64,000 bases of DNA, taken from Thomasclavelia saccharogumia DSM 17460. GTDB lineage: Bacteria; Bacillota_I; Bacilli_A; Erysipelotrichales; Coprobacillaceae. The stretch spans positions 1 to 64,000 of the forward strand of contig NZ_JMLH01000006.1 in assembly GCF_000686665.1 (NCBI RefSeq), given 5' to 3'. The position numbers and the translations under genes are program-made. The notes beneath the pieces are model-generated. The model worked only from the letters and a program-made list of their open reading frames with translations. It was not told where the DNA came from and did not search any database. Positions 35,900 through 44,636 of this stretch are shown here, piece by piece. Positions within the stretch are counted from its first letter, which is position 1, and every line of letters begins with the position of its first letter.

Positions 35900-37204
35900 G
35901 TGGCAAGTAAAAAATTCATGGACGCATTAAATCTATTAATTGAAGAAAAAGGAATTGAAAAAGAAGTTTTCTTAGATATGTTAAAAGAATCAATTGCAAA
36001 AGCATACAAGAAAAATTATTTAAATCCTGATGCTAATGTCCGTGTTGAAATTAATGAAAAAACGGGTAAGTTTAGACTATTTGAATTAAGAACGGTAGTT
36101 GAAGATCTTGAAGATGAAGATATTGAATTATCTTTAGAAGAAGCTCAAGCTATCAATCCTTTTTATAAAGTAGGAGATGTTGTTGAAACAGAAGCTGATG
36201 TTGAACATATTGGGCGTTTAGCAGCAATTCAAACTAAACAGCTGTTTAGACAAAAAATTCGCGAAACTGAAAAAGAAACACTTTATAATGAATTTGCAGA
36301 TAAAAAAGATGATATTATTACGGGAATCGTTGATCGGGTAGAAGATAAGTTTGCAATTATCAATATTGGTAAAACTGGAGCTTTTTTAGCAATAAATCAA
36401 CAAATTCCTGGTGAAAAGATCAAAGAAGGTCAACATTTGAAAGTTTATGTTAATGATGTTGATCGTGGTACAAAAGGAACTCATATTGTCGTTAGTAGAA
36501 CCGAACCAAATTTTGTTAAGCGTTTATTTGAATTAGAAGTGCCTGAAGTATATGAAGGAATCGTTGAAATCAAAGCTGTTTCTCGGGAACCTGGCGAAAG
36601 AAGTAAAGTAGCTGTTTATACTAGCCATGAAAATGTTGATCCAATTGGTTCATGTGTAGGACCTAAAGGAAGCCGAGTTAAAAATGTCGTTGATGAATTA
36701 AATGGTGAAATGATCGATATTATTATTTGGAGTAGTGATCCAGTTGTCTTTATTTCAAATGCTTTAAGTCCATCTGATGTTAAATATGTTACTGTTAATG
36801 AAGATGATCATAGTGCTTTAGTAATCGTACCTGATGATCAGTTGTCTTTAGCAATCGGTAAACGTGGTCAAAATGCCCGTTTAGCAGTACGTCTTACGGG
36901 ATGGAAGATCGATATAAAATCAGTCAGTGAAGCTTTAGAACTTGGTTTAGTGACATTAGATGAAATTGATAATGAACCAAAAGATTCACCTGTTGATACT
37001 GGCTTTGAAGAAGAATTCGCTCAAGAAATGTTAGAAAAGACAGCAGCTGAAGCAATTGAAGATGATGAAACAGAAGCAGTTGAAGTGACACCAGTTAAAA
37101 AAGTCTTTGAATATGAAGATTTTGAAGATTTAGATGATGATTACAATAAGTATGATGAAGAAATCGATTATGATGAATATGATAAATATTATGATGCTGA
37201 TTAA
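35900..37204 (+). CDS. nusA: Transcription termination/antitermination factor NusA
   Basis: Binds RNA polymerase and RNA to control pausing and termination. The 434-residue product has the NTD (1-130), S1 (from about 135, IITGIVDRVEDKFAIINIG), and two KH domains (GPKGSR near 254; SLAIGKRGQNARLAVRLTGWKI near 313). The start is GTG 35900, 5-10 nt after AGGAGG. A very acidic, Tyr-rich C-terminal tail of about 60 residues (ending EEIDYDEYDKYYDAD) is unusual. Confidence 0.96.
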   Translation: MASKKFMDALNLLIEEKGIEKEVFLDMLKESIAKAYKKNYLNPDANVRVEINEKTGKFRLFELRTVVEDLEDEDIELSLEEAQAINPFYKVGDVVETEADVEHIGRLAAIQTKQLFRQKIRETEKETLYNEFADKKDDIITGIVDRVEDKFAIINIGKTGAFLAINQQIPGEKIKEGQHLKVYVNDVDRGTKGTHIVVSRTEPNFVKRLFELEVPEVYEGIVEIKAVSREPGERSKVAVYTSHENVDPIGSCVGPKGSRVKNVVDELNGEMIDIIIWSSDPVVFISNALSPSDVKYVTVNEDDHSALVIVPDDQLSLAIGKRGQNARLAVRLTGWKIDIKSVSEALELGLVTLDEIDNEPKDSPVDTGFEEEFAQEMLEKTAAEAIEDDETEAVEVTPVKKVFEYEDFEDLDDDYNKYDEEIDYDEYDKYYDAD

Positions 37205-37216
37205 GGAGTGATGATC

Positions 37217-37474
37217 TTGCATAAAATACCATTGAGAAAATGTTTGGCTACTGGAGAACAGTTGCCAAAAAAAGAAATGATAAGGGTCGTTCGTAATAAG
37301 GAAGGCGAAGTATTCGTTGATCCGACGGGAAAGATGAATGGTCGTGGTGCGTATTTAAAAAGAAGTAAGGCAGCTTTTGAAACGGCAAAAAAGAAAAAAG
37401 TTTTAGCCCGAGCTTTACAAGTTGAAATTCCTGAGCAGATTTTTGAAGAATTGGAAAAATATGCAAATGAATAA
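37217..37474 (+). CDS. ylxR: YlxR family protein (RnpM, RNase P modulator)
   Basis: An 85-residue protein with the YlxR/DUF448 signature: PLRKCLATGEQLPKKEMIRVVRN and GRGAYLKRS. YlxR has been described as a nucleic-acid-binding modulator of RNase P (RnpM). TTG 37217 is chosen because AAGGAG ends 8 nt before it and the family starts here; ATG 37211 is only 2 nt after the ribosome site. It lies between nusA and ylxQ as usual. Confidence 0.9.
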   Translation: MHKIPLRKCLATGEQLPKKEMIRVVRNKEGEVFVDPTGKMNGRGAYLKRSKAAFETAKKKKVLARALQVEIPEQIFEELEKYANE

Positions 37475-37763
37475 TTTTTTAAATACCTTAGGTCTAGCTA
37501 GTCGGGCTCGTAAAATCGTTACAGGAGAAACATTAATAAATAAAATTAGATCTAATGGGGTATATTTCGTAGTTATTGCTAGTGATGCAAGTGATAATAG
37601 TAAGAAGAAGATTACAGATAAATGTACTAGTTATAATGTTGATTATGTTATTGCTAGTAACATTAGTGAACTTTCTAAAGCAATCGGTAAAAATAATCGT
37701 GTCGCAATAGGAATTACAGATAGAGGATTTGCTAAAAATTTAAAAGAAAAGATAGGAGGGTGA
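37467..37763 (+). CDS. ylxQ: L7Ae-type RNA-binding protein YlxQ
   Basis: A 98-residue member of the L7Ae/L30e/Gadd45 family (YlxQ): [38 protein letters not shown], and [14 protein letters not shown]. It overlaps the end of ylxR by 8 nt; ATG 37461 is an alternative start. It is thought to bind kink-turn RNA. Gene order nusA-ylxR-ylxQ-infB-rbfA is intact. Confidence 0.9.
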   Translation: MNNFLNTLGLASRARKIVTGETLINKIRSNGVYFVVIASDASDNSKKKITDKCTSYNVDYVIASNISELSKAIGKNNRVAIGITDRGFAKNLKEKIGG

Positions 37764-37767
37764 AGTT

Positions 37768-39618
37768 ATGGTAAAACAAAATAAACATTCAAAAAATAAA
37801 AAGGGTGCATCAAAAAAGAAACAATTGAAATCTAATTTTCCTACTAAGAAAGAAGAAGTAGTTAAAGATGGAGTAATTGTATATGAAGAAGGAATCACAG
37901 TTGGACAATTAGCAGAAAAAATTGGTCAAACACCTGCTAATGTTATTAAAGTATTATTTTTATTAGGAACGATGGTGACGATCAATTCTTCATTGAATGA
38001 TGAACAAGTTGAATTAATATGTTTAGAATACGGTTTTGAAGCTGAAAAACATGTTGAAGTAAGTGAAGTTAATTTTGAAGAAATCGATATCGTAGATGAT
38101 GAAAAAGACTTAGTACCACGTTGTCCAGTGGTTACAATAATGGGACATGTTGATCATGGAAAAACAACATTATTAGATACAATTAGAAAATCTGCTGTTG
38201 TTGAAGGAGAATTTGGTGGAATTACTCAGCACATTGGTGCTTACCAGGTTGATGTAAATGGAAAAAAAGTAACTTTTTTAGACACTCCAGGTCATGAAGC
38301 TTTTACAGCAATGAGAGCTCGTGGGGCCCAGGTAACGGATATTGTAATTATTGTTGTTGCTGCTGATGATGGTGTTATGCCACAAACTAAAGAAGCTATC
38401 GATCATGCTAAAGCAGCTGGGGTTCCAATCGTTGTTGCCGTCAATAAGATCGATAAAGAAGGTGCTGATCCTGAAAGAATCAAAGGAGAAATGTCTGAAT
38501 ATGGTCTTTTACCTGAAGACTGGGGTGGAGATACCGTGTATTGTGAAATCTCAGCTAAAAAGGGAATCGGAATCGAAGAATTATTAGAAACTTTAACTGT
38601 AGTTGCGGAATTGGCAGATTTAAAAGCTAATCCTAATCGTTATGCATACGGTAGTGTCGTTGAGGGTAAATTAGATAAGGGACGTGGACCAGTAGCAACT
38701 TTATTAGTTGAAAATGGAACATTAAGAGCCGGTGATCCCATCGTTGTTGGTACGGCATTTGGTCGCGTTCGTCAAATGTTAGATGATCGTGGTAAAATTA
38801 TTAAAGAAGCTTTACCAGCAACACCTGTAGAAATTACGGGATTAAATGAAGTACCTGTAGCTGGTGATAAATTTATGGCTTTTGAAACTGAAAAACAGGC
38901 ACGTAGTGTTGGAGAATCACGTTTGAAAGCTAAACAGGATAAGGAACGTAGTACGGGAGCAGCTTTATCACTTGATGATTTATTTTCACAAATCAAAGAT
39001 GGTGAGGTCATTGATTTAAATATTATTGTTAAAGCTGATGTTCAAGGTACAGCTGAAGCGGTCAAAGCTTCACTTGAAAAAATAAATGTTGATGGTGTAA
39101 GAGTTAATGTAATTCGTTCAACAGCAGGTGGAATTTCAGAATCTGATGTATTATTAGCGACAGCATCTAAAGCAATTATTTATGGTTTTAATGTTCGTCC
39201 TAATGCTAAAGTTCGGCAAAAAGCAGAAGAGGAAGGCATTGAGATCCGTTTGCATAATATTATTTATAAGATGGTTGAAGAAATCGAAACAGCGATGAAA
39301 GGAATGCTTGCTCCTGAAGTGAAAGAAGTAGTTACTGGACAAGCTGAAATTCGTCAAATTATTAAAGTTTCCAAAGTTGGTAATATTGCTGGATGCTATG
39401 TTACTGATGGATTTATTCGTCGTAATTGTGGAGTACGCTTACTTCGTGATGGTGTTGTTGTATATGAAGGTAAATTAGGATCATTGAAACGTTTCCAAGA
39501 TGATGTAAAAGAAGTTGCCAGTGGTTTTGAATGTGGTTTAAGTATTGAAAACTTTAATGATATTAAAGAAGGCGATATTGTTGAAGGCTATATCATGGAA
39601 GAAGTAGAAATTAAGTAG
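37768..39618 (+). CDS. infB: Translation initiation factor IF-2
   Basis: GTPase placing fMet-tRNA on the 30S subunit. The 616-residue product has a short basic N-terminus (about 50 residues), one IF2_N domain, then the G domain (GHVDHGKTT near 128, [12 protein letters not shown]) and domains II-IV. It is about 100 residues shorter than the B. subtilis protein, lacking most of the variable N-terminal extension. ATG follows AGGAGGGTG. Confidence 0.97.
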   Translation: MVKQNKHSKNKKGASKKKQLKSNFPTKKEEVVKDGVIVYEEGITVGQLAEKIGQTPANVIKVLFLLGTMVTINSSLNDEQVELICLEYGFEAEKHVEVSEVNFEEIDIVDDEKDLVPRCPVVTIMGHVDHGKTTLLDTIRKSAVVEGEFGGITQHIGAYQVDVNGKKVTFLDTPGHEAFTAMRARGAQVTDIVIIVVAADDGVMPQTKEAIDHAKAAGVPIVVAVNKIDKEGADPERIKGEMSEYGLLPEDWGGDTVYCEISAKKGIGIEELLETLTVVAELADLKANPNRYAYGSVVEGKLDKGRGPVATLLVENGTLRAGDPIVVGTAFGRVRQMLDDRGKIIKEALPATPVEITGLNEVPVAGDKFMAFETEKQARSVGESRLKAKQDKERSTGAALSLDDLFSQIKDGEVIDLNIIVKADVQGTAEAVKASLEKINVDGVRVNVIRSTAGGISESDVLLATASKAIIYGFNVRPNAKVRQKAEEEGIEIRLHNIIYKMVEEIETAMKGMLAPEVKEVVTGQAEIRQIIKVSKVGNIAGCYVTDGFIRRNCGVRLLRDGVVVYEGKLGSLKRFQDDVKEVASGFECGLSIENFNDIKEGDIVEGYIMEEVEIK

Positions 39619-39626
39619 GTGATTAA

Positions 39627-39974
39627 ATGGCTTTAAAGAAAGAAAAAGTTAGTGGTATTATTCAAAGAGAATTATCACAGATCCTTCAAACAGAAGTACG
39701 TGATCCTAAAATTGGTTTTTGTACGATCACAGCAGTTGATTTGACTAATGATTTATCGATTGCTAAAATTTATGTAACTTTTTTAGGTAAAGATTTTGAT
39801 ACACGTAAGGGAATGCAGGCATTAGAGCGTTCAAAAGGGTTTATTCGTTCATTGCTTGCTAAGCGTCTTACTATTCGTAAAGTGCCTGAATTATATTTTG
39901 TCAACGATACTTCTTTAGAGTATGGAAATAAGATTGAAAAGATAATAGATGATCTAAATCATCATGGTGAATAA
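39627..39974 (+). CDS. rbfA: Ribosome-binding factor A
   Basis: Cold-shock factor for 16S rRNA 5'-end maturation. The 115-residue KH-type protein shows REVRDPKIGFCTITAVDLTND-like sequence, KIYVTFLG, and the C-terminal VPELYFVNDTSLEYGNKIEKI. It ends the operon at a strong terminator; truB and ribF, often next, are not here. Confidence 0.95.
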   Translation: MALKKEKVSGIIQRELSQILQTEVRDPKIGFCTITAVDLTNDLSIAKIYVTFLGKDFDTRKGMQALERSKGFIRSLLAKRLTIRKVPELYFVNDTSLEYGNKIEKIIDDLNHHGE

Positions 39975-39977
39975 TTT

Positions 39978-40030
39978 TTAAGGTTTTGATTTATTAGTTC
40001 AGTGAAACTAAAAGATCAAAACCTTTTTTG
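39978..40030. terminator. Terminator of rimP-rbfA operon
   Basis: AAGGTTTTGAT (39980-39990) pairs with ATCAAAACCTT (40015-40025), enclosing TTAGTT/AACTAA, followed by T; AT flanks allow both directions. Confidence 0.8.
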
Positions 40031-40034
40031 TTTG

Positions 40035-40063
40035 TTGTAGGAAAATCTTTTAAATGATATAAT
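40035..40063 (+). promoter_or_regulatory. Promoter of DUF4062 gene
   Basis: TTGTAG (40035-40040), 17-nt spacer, TATAAT (40058-40063) with a TGA extended element. Confidence 0.65.
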
Positions 40064-40089
40064 TAAAATATTAAAGAAAGGGGAAAACT

Positions 40090-41013
40090 ATGGCAAATGT
40101 AATTTTGAAACAGCATATACCCATTTTTGTTTCATCAACCTACGAAGATTTGATTCCATATCGTGATCAAGTTAAAGAAGTTATCGTTAGATTAGAACAA
40201 ATAGTAAAAGGAATGGAATATTTTGGTTCTAGTCCAAGTAATTCACTAGCAACCTGTTTATCTCAGGTAAGAGAAAGTAAAGTATTTATTTCAATCATTG
40301 CTATGCGTTATGGTTCAGTTCATGAAGAGTTTGATCTTTCCTATTCAGAACTAGAATATAATGAGGCTATAAAAAATAACGTTCCTACTCTAGTTTATAT
40401 TTTGGATGATAATCATCCAATTCCTCCTAAATTTGTTGATACCGGAATTAAAGCAGAAAAATTGAAAAAAATACATACTGTTAGTTTTTTTACTACACCT
40501 GAGGATTTAAGAGATAAAGTTAGTAGAGATCTAGTAGATACTTTAAGCGGATTAGAGGAAAAAATTAAATTTGATATCGAAAGAAACCGTGAATTTGAAA
40601 TAAAAAGTGAAAATTTAAATAAAGAGATCATTAATGAATTTTATCTTCGCCCTAAAAAACATGCTGGTAAAGAAGGAAAAATAAAATTGCAAATGGTTGA
40701 TGAACCATTTACCGTAAAAAGTGAAATTGTAAATTCCATAGGTCTAACAATTGGTGATACGATCGGTCGAGAAGTAAATATTCTTGATTTTGAAACTAAT
40801 GAAAATATTGGAAGAGAAACATCATATATTTATGCTGATGGAGAAAATGCTGACTGGTTGGAAAAACTGGCTGTTAATGATGTAGTAGAAGTAAAAGTTC
40901 GTTTGAATTACTGTGTTGTAAAAGAAAAAAGAACTGCTGATGGTGAAATCATCTCTGATTTAACTGATGTAGTGTATAATTGTTTGATTTTATTAGAATT
41001 TGAAAAGAAATAA
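40090..41013 (+). CDS. DUF4062 domain protein with novel C-terminal domain
   Basis: A 307-residue soluble protein. Residues 8-160 are a DUF4062 domain: IPIFVSSTYEDLIPYRDQV at the start, GMEYFGSSP, and SKVFISIIAMRYGSVHEEFDLSYSELEYNEAI. DUF4062 domains often head STAND/NACHT or other conflict-system proteins, but here there is no ATPase. Residues 175-307 are a beta-rich domain I cannot name, with repeated val/glu strands (NDVVEVKVRLNYCVV). It has its own promoter and lies between rbfA and an epimerase gene. A signalling or defence role is a guess. Confidence 0.8.
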   Translation: MANVILKQHIPIFVSSTYEDLIPYRDQVKEVIVRLEQIVKGMEYFGSSPSNSLATCLSQVRESKVFISIIAMRYGSVHEEFDLSYSELEYNEAIKNNVPTLVYILDDNHPIPPKFVDTGIKAEKLKKIHTVSFFTTPEDLRDKVSRDLVDTLSGLEEKIKFDIERNREFEIKSENLNKEIINEFYLRPKKHAGKEGKIKLQMVDEPFTVKSEIVNSIGLTIGDTIGREVNILDFETNENIGRETSYIYADGENADWLEKLAVNDVVEVKVRLNYCVVKEKRTADGEIISDLTDVVYNCLILLEFEKK

Positions 41014-41054
41014 TTTAAGATATATTATTTTGGAAAGGTATGCAGGTAAAGAAA

Positions 41055-41933
41055 ATGATTACATTAAAAAATGATTTTTTAGAAGTACAATTAGCTAATA
41101 AAGGTGCTGAAATTATTAAAATTATTGGTCAAAAAGATCAAATAAATTATATGTGGCGTCGTGATCCGATTCAATGGGGGAGTAGTGCACCAGTTTTATT
41201 TCCGATAGTTGGCGCTTTACAAAATAATGAATGTCGTATCGATGGTAAGACATACAGTATGACGCAACATGGTTTTTCACGTCATAATGAATATCAGGCA
41301 AATCAAATTAGTGACCAGAAAGTAGTTTTTACACTTACATCAAATGAAGAGATCGTTAAACAATATCCATATTTATTTAAATTAGATGTTATTTATACTT
41401 TAAATGAGAATATTTTAACATGTAATTTTAAAGTAACAAATATTGATGAAAAAGAAATATATTTTCAAATTGGGGGACATCCAGCATTTGCTTGTCCATT
41501 TATGGAAAATGAATCTAGTAACGATTATTATTTGGAATTTAGTGAAAATGAAACTTTGGCACGTAAAATTTTGAATCTTGAAAAAAAGGGAATCACTCAT
41601 GAAACAGAAAGTTTTTTAGATAATGAAAGAAGATTTTTTATTCGTCAAAAATTGTTCAGTAATGATACGATCATCTTAGAAAATTTTAAATCGAAAAAAA
41701 TTGCATTAAAATCTTTGAATCATGATAAATCATTGGTAGTTCATATGGACGGTTTTAAACACTTAGGAATATGGGCGGCTAAACATGTAGGTGGACTTGT
41801 TGCTATTGAACCTTGGTTTGGACATAGTGACTATGTCGATTTTACTGGGGAATTTAAAGATAAAGAAGGAATTATCGCTTTAAAACCTAATGAAGTATTT
41901 GAAGCAGCATTAAAAATTGAAATCAACCAATAA
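41055..41933 (+). CDS. Aldose 1-epimerase family protein (LacX-like)
   Basis: A 292-residue galactose-mutarotase-like protein. Visible landmarks are AEIIKIIGQKDQINYMWRRDPIQWGSSAPVLFPIVG, TQHGFSRH, FQIGGHPAF with the catalytic His region, and IEPWFGHSDY. This is the LacX subgroup, whose sugar is not firmly known. ATG 41055 is preferred, 8 nt after AGGTAAAG; ATG 41040 is adjacent to the upstream GGAAAGGT. Whether it shares the DUF4062 transcript is unclear; the gap is short. Confidence 0.85.
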   Translation: MITLKNDFLEVQLANKGAEIIKIIGQKDQINYMWRRDPIQWGSSAPVLFPIVGALQNNECRIDGKTYSMTQHGFSRHNEYQANQISDQKVVFTLTSNEEIVKQYPYLFKLDVIYTLNENILTCNFKVTNIDEKEIYFQIGGHPAFACPFMENESSNDYYLEFSENETLARKILNLEKKGITHETESFLDNERRFFIRQKLFSNDTIILENFKSKKIALKSLNHDKSLVVHMDGFKHLGIWAAKHVGGLVAIEPWFGHSDYVDFTGEFKDKEGIIALKPNEVFEAALKIEINQ

Positions 41934-41959
41934 TGACAAAAATTTTATGATCTACAAAT

Positions 41960-41965
41960 TATAAT
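41960..41965 (+). promoter_or_regulatory. -10 box placing the start of Cse60 mRNA at its ATG
   Basis: TATAAT ends 6 nt before ATG 41972, so transcription would begin on or next to the A of the start codon. No convincing -35. Confidence 0.4.
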
Positions 41966-41971
41966 CTAATT

Positions 41972-42145
41972 ATGAAAATAAAAATAATTGAAAAAACTCA
42001 TGAATTAGATTTAGAAGATGAAATCAATGAATTTATCGCTAAAAAAGATCCTAAAATCTTAGCAATTCATTATCAAGTAGCAATGACTTTTTCTAGTGAG
42101 CTAGAATATAGTTTTAGCTGTTTGATCGAATATGAGGATAAATAA
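41972..42145 (+). CDS. Cse60-family small sporulation protein
   Basis: A 57-codon gene: MKIKIIEKTHELDLEDEINE..., ending FSCLIEYEDK. The short alternating strand-helix-strand pattern and the DLEDEINEF / ILAIHYQVAM elements match Cse60, a sigma-E-dependent protein of Bacillus sporulation of unknown action. No Shine-Dalgarno sequence precedes the ATG, and a TATAAT lies 6 nt upstream, suggesting a leaderless mRNA. A perfect palindromic terminator includes the stop codon. Confidence 0.65.
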   Translation: MKIKIIEKTHELDLEDEINEFIAKKDPKILAIHYQVAMTFSSELEYSFSCLIEYEDK

Positions 42146-42163
42146 TTATTTATCCTTTTTTTG
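42135..42163 (+). terminator. Palindromic terminator overlapping Cse60 stop
   Basis: A perfect 22-bp palindrome from AGGATAAATA to TATTTATCCT (42135-42156), then seven T. Confidence 0.75.
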
Positions 42164-42189
42164 AATAGTTTCTTTAAAACTGCTAAAAC
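42161..42189 (+). promoter_or_regulatory. Possible promoter of DUF1540 gene
   Basis: TTGAAT (42161-42166), 17-nt spacer, TAAAAC (42184-42189). Confidence 0.4.
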
Positions 42190-42208
42190 TAGTAATGGAG
42201 GTGATTCC

Positions 42209-42358
42209 ATGGCAAAAGATGTATGTTGTCATGTTGACAATTGTGTATACAATCATAATTGTAAGTGTGATGCCCAAGAAATTACAGTATGTAATTGTAG
42301 ATGTAATGAAGCAAAAGAAGTTAAAGAAACTGCTTGTGAAACTTTTAAATGTAGATAG
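42209..42358 (+). CDS. DUF1540 cysteine-rich small protein
   Basis: A 49-residue protein with eight cysteines: VCCHVDNCVYNHNCKC, then VCNCRC, ETACETFKC. This matches the DUF1540 domain, a putative small metal-binding module found in many spore-formers; function unknown. ATG 42209 follows TGGAGGTGATTCC, a near-perfect ribosome site. A UUCG-capped terminator follows. Confidence 0.85.
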   Translation: MAKDVCCHVDNCVYNHNCKCDAQEITVCNCRCNEAKEVKETACETFKCR

Positions 42359-42380
42359 GAACTTCGGTTCCTATTTATTT
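42355..42380 (+). terminator. Terminator with UUCG tetraloop
   Basis: ATAGGAAC (42355-42362), TTCG, GTTCCTAT (42367-42374), then T-rich. Confidence 0.8.
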
Positions 42381-42422
42381 TATTGTTTTATAAAAAGTGC
42401 TATAATGGTTACGGTGAAGAAT

Positions 42423-42926
42423 ATGAAAAGAATTGTTTTTATTATTATATGTAGTATATTGTTGACAGGCTGTTTTAATAATAGCTTAGACGATGATAAA
42501 AATGATAAATTATATAAACAATATAAAATATATGAAGAGATGCTCAATGAGTCTAAAAACTATCAGGATGGTAGTGATGAGTTTTCAATCAGATTAATTA
42601 TCAATAAAATAGATGATGAGACAAATCGCTATGATGTTGTTATTGACAGTCCTAAAATAAATATGTATCATTTACAAGCAATCGCAAAAGTTGAACAAGA
42701 TGAAAGTGCGAGTTTACCTAATTTAGGAATTCTTGAAGATGATGTATTTTCACTCGTCCCTAATGTTATAGATAAAGAAAAAGGAATTTATAAAGGTGTA
42801 AATTTATCTGGGATCACGACAAAAAAAGAGTTTAATGTATTAGTTTATTTAACTTTTTATAACGATGAAAATGGTAAAGAAAAAGAAGAGAGGTTTATAA
42901 GATTATATGGTAATGCGATTAGATAA
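42423..42926 (+). CDS. Lipoprotein of unknown function
   Basis: A 167-residue exported lipoprotein: basic-hydrophobic signal MKRIVFIIICSILLTGC with lipobox LLTGC (Cys17). The mature part is acidic and begins with a charged linker, then a beta-rich domain (FSIRLIINKIDDETNRYDVVIDSP). No family is recognised. The start is ATG 42423 behind GGTGAAG; a longer frame from 42195 only shadows the DUF1540 gene. It overlaps the pseudouridine synthase gene by 20 nt. Confidence 0.75.
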   Translation: MKRIVFIIICSILLTGCFNNSLDDDKNDKLYKQYKIYEEMLNESKNYQDGSDEFSIRLIINKIDDETNRYDVVIDSPKINMYHLQAIAKVEQDESASLPNLGILEDDVFSLVPNVIDKEKGIYKGVNLSGITTKKEFNVLVYLTFYNDENGKEKEERFIRLYGNAIR

Positions 42927-43626
42927 ATTGTTAGCTAATTATGGAATGGGAACTAGAAAAGAGGTCAAAGCTTTTATTAGAAAAGGATATGTTACAGTAA
43001 ATGGAGAAATAATAAAAAAAGATGACTATAAAGTTGATTATGAAAAAGATATAATTGTTTTTGATGGTGAAAAGGTCAATTATCGGCCTTATGTATATAT
43101 AATGCTTAATAAACCACAAGGATATGTTAGTGCTACCAAAGATAATGTTCATCCTACTGTAATAGATTTAATCATTGGTTATGAAAATTATGATTTATTT
43201 CCAGTTGGAAGATTAGATATTGATACAGAAGGTTTGTTGTTAATAAGCAATGATGGTGATTTTGCTCATAAATTGATGGCACCTAGTCGAAATCATTCTA
43301 AAATATATATAGCTGAAGTTGAAGGAATCATGAATGAAAATGATATTGCTGCTTTTAAAGAAGGAATTGTTTTAGATAATGGTTATAAATGTAAAAAAGC
43401 TAATTTACAAATACTAGAAACTGGTGAAGCTTTTTGTAAGGTACAAATTGAAATTTTTGAGGGCAAATTTCATCAGGTGAAAAAGATGGTTGAAGCCTGT
43501 GGCAAACATGTAACATATTTGAAGCGCTTAAAAATTAAAGATTTATCATTAGATCGTAGTTTAGAATTAGGTGATTTTCGTGAACTTACTGATGAGGAAT
43601 TGGTCGACTTGATGAATGATTTATGA
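42907..43626 (+). CDS. 16S rRNA pseudouridine synthase (RsuA/RluB family)
   Basis: A 239-residue enzyme with an N-terminal S4 RNA-binding domain (MRLDKLLANYGMGTRKEVKAFI) and the catalytic core GRLDIDTEGLLLISNDGDF, whose Asp is the nucleophile, plus KIYIAEVEG and FHQVKKMVEA. By length and S4 sequence it is closest to RsuA (16S Psi516). ATG 42907 or 42913 could be the start; spacing to AGAGG favours the first. It overlaps the lipoprotein gene. Confidence 0.9.
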   Translation: MVMRLDKLLANYGMGTRKEVKAFIRKGYVTVNGEIIKKDDYKVDYEKDIIVFDGEKVNYRPYVYIMLNKPQGYVSATKDNVHPTVIDLIIGYENYDLFPVGRLDIDTEGLLLISNDGDFAHKLMAPSRNHSKIYIAEVEGIMNENDIAAFKEGIVLDNGYKCKKANLQILETGEAFCKVQIEIFEGKFHQVKKMVEACGKHVTYLKRLKIKDLSLDRSLELGDFRELTDEELVDLMNDL

Positions 43627-43658
43627 TAGAATATGCATATATGTAAAGGGGAGTAGTA

Positions 43659-44312
43659 ATGCGACTTAGAAATAATCCAAAGGCTTATGATATAATGAAT
43701 GAAAATACTGATTTTGTTGTAATCGAGCCGGAAAAGTTTAAAAATAAATGGAAAGAAATTTTTGGTAATGATAATCCAATTTATATTGAAATTGGTATGG
43801 GCAAAGGTGATTTTATTTATGAAAATGCTCGTTGTAATCCAAATATCAACTTTATTGGAATTGAAAAATATCCAAGTGTATTAGCTGCTGCTATTAATAA
43901 AATTAATATGCAGGAAACAAAAATTACTAATCTACGCTTAATGCGTTATGATGCAATTTTATTAGGTGATGTTTTTAATGAGAATGAAGTTGATAAGATT
44001 TATTTGAATTTTAGTGATCCATGGCCTAAAAACCGCCATGAAAAAAGAAGATTGACTTCTAGTAAATTTTTAGATGTTTATCATAAAATATTAGTAAATG
44101 ATGGTGTGATTGAATTTAAAACAGATAATCGTGGTCTGTTTGAATATTCTTTAGTTTCATTGAATCAGTATCCATTAGATTTAGAAACTGTAAATCTTGA
44201 TTTGCATCACAGTCCTGAAAATGAAACTAATATTATGACTGAATATGAACGTAAATTTTGTAAGAAAGGCCCAATTTATAAATTGGTTGCGAGGTATCGA
44301 GAAAATGGATAA
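43659..44312 (+). CDS. trmB: tRNA (guanine-N7)-methyltransferase TrmB
   Basis: Makes m7G46 in tRNA. The 217-residue SAM enzyme shows YIEIGMGKGDFI, NFIGIEKYPSV, and the family signature NFSDPWPKNRHEKRRLT. It follows AAAGGGGAG and overlaps the thioredoxin gene by 8 nt. Confidence 0.95.
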   Translation: MRLRNNPKAYDIMNENTDFVVIEPEKFKNKWKEIFGNDNPIYIEIGMGKGDFIYENARCNPNINFIGIEKYPSVLAAAINKINMQETKITNLRLMRYDAILLGDVFNENEVDKIYLNFSDPWPKNRHEKRRLTSSKFLDVYHKILVNDGVIEFKTDNRGLFEYSLVSLNQYPLDLETVNLDLHHSPENETNIMTEYERKFCKKGPIYKLVARYRENG

Positions 44313-44625
44313 GTTAATTGAAATTAAAACACTTGAAGAATTTGACAAAGTTAGAGTGGGTAAAACAATTATCATGTTTACAGCTGACTGGTGTCCAGAT
44401 TGTATGTTTGTTAAACCTTTTATTGGCGATATTGTTGATGCTAATCCAGAATTTAAATTTTATTTAATAAATCGTGATAATTTATTAGATTTATGTAAAG
44501 ATTTAGATATTTTAGGAATTCCTTCTTTTGTAGGATATGAAGATGATAAAGAAATTGGACGCTTTGTAAGTAAACTTCGCAAAACTAAAGAAGAAATTCA
44601 AACATTTATAGATAGTTTAAAGTAA
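44305..44625 (+). CDS. Thioredoxin-like protein (YtpP type)
   Basis: A 106-residue thioredoxin fold with active site DWCPDCMFV (CPDC instead of CGPC) and the cis-proline in GIPSFVGY. The start is ATG 44305 within the end of trmB. Its position just before ytpR matches ytpP of B. subtilis. The altered CxxC suggests a redox potential unlike that of general thioredoxin. Confidence 0.88.
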   Translation: MDKLIEIKTLEEFDKVRVGKTIIMFTADWCPDCMFVKPFIGDIVDANPEFKFYLINRDNLLDLCKDLDILGIPSFVGYEDDKEIGRFVSKLRKTKEEIQTFIDSLK

Positions 44626-44636
44626 GAGGTGTAGAG

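Noticed and set aside
42195-42422. Long lead in frame with the lipoprotein
   Set aside because: It is the DUF1540 gene read in another frame; the lipoprotein signal starts cleanly at 42423 with a ribosome site.
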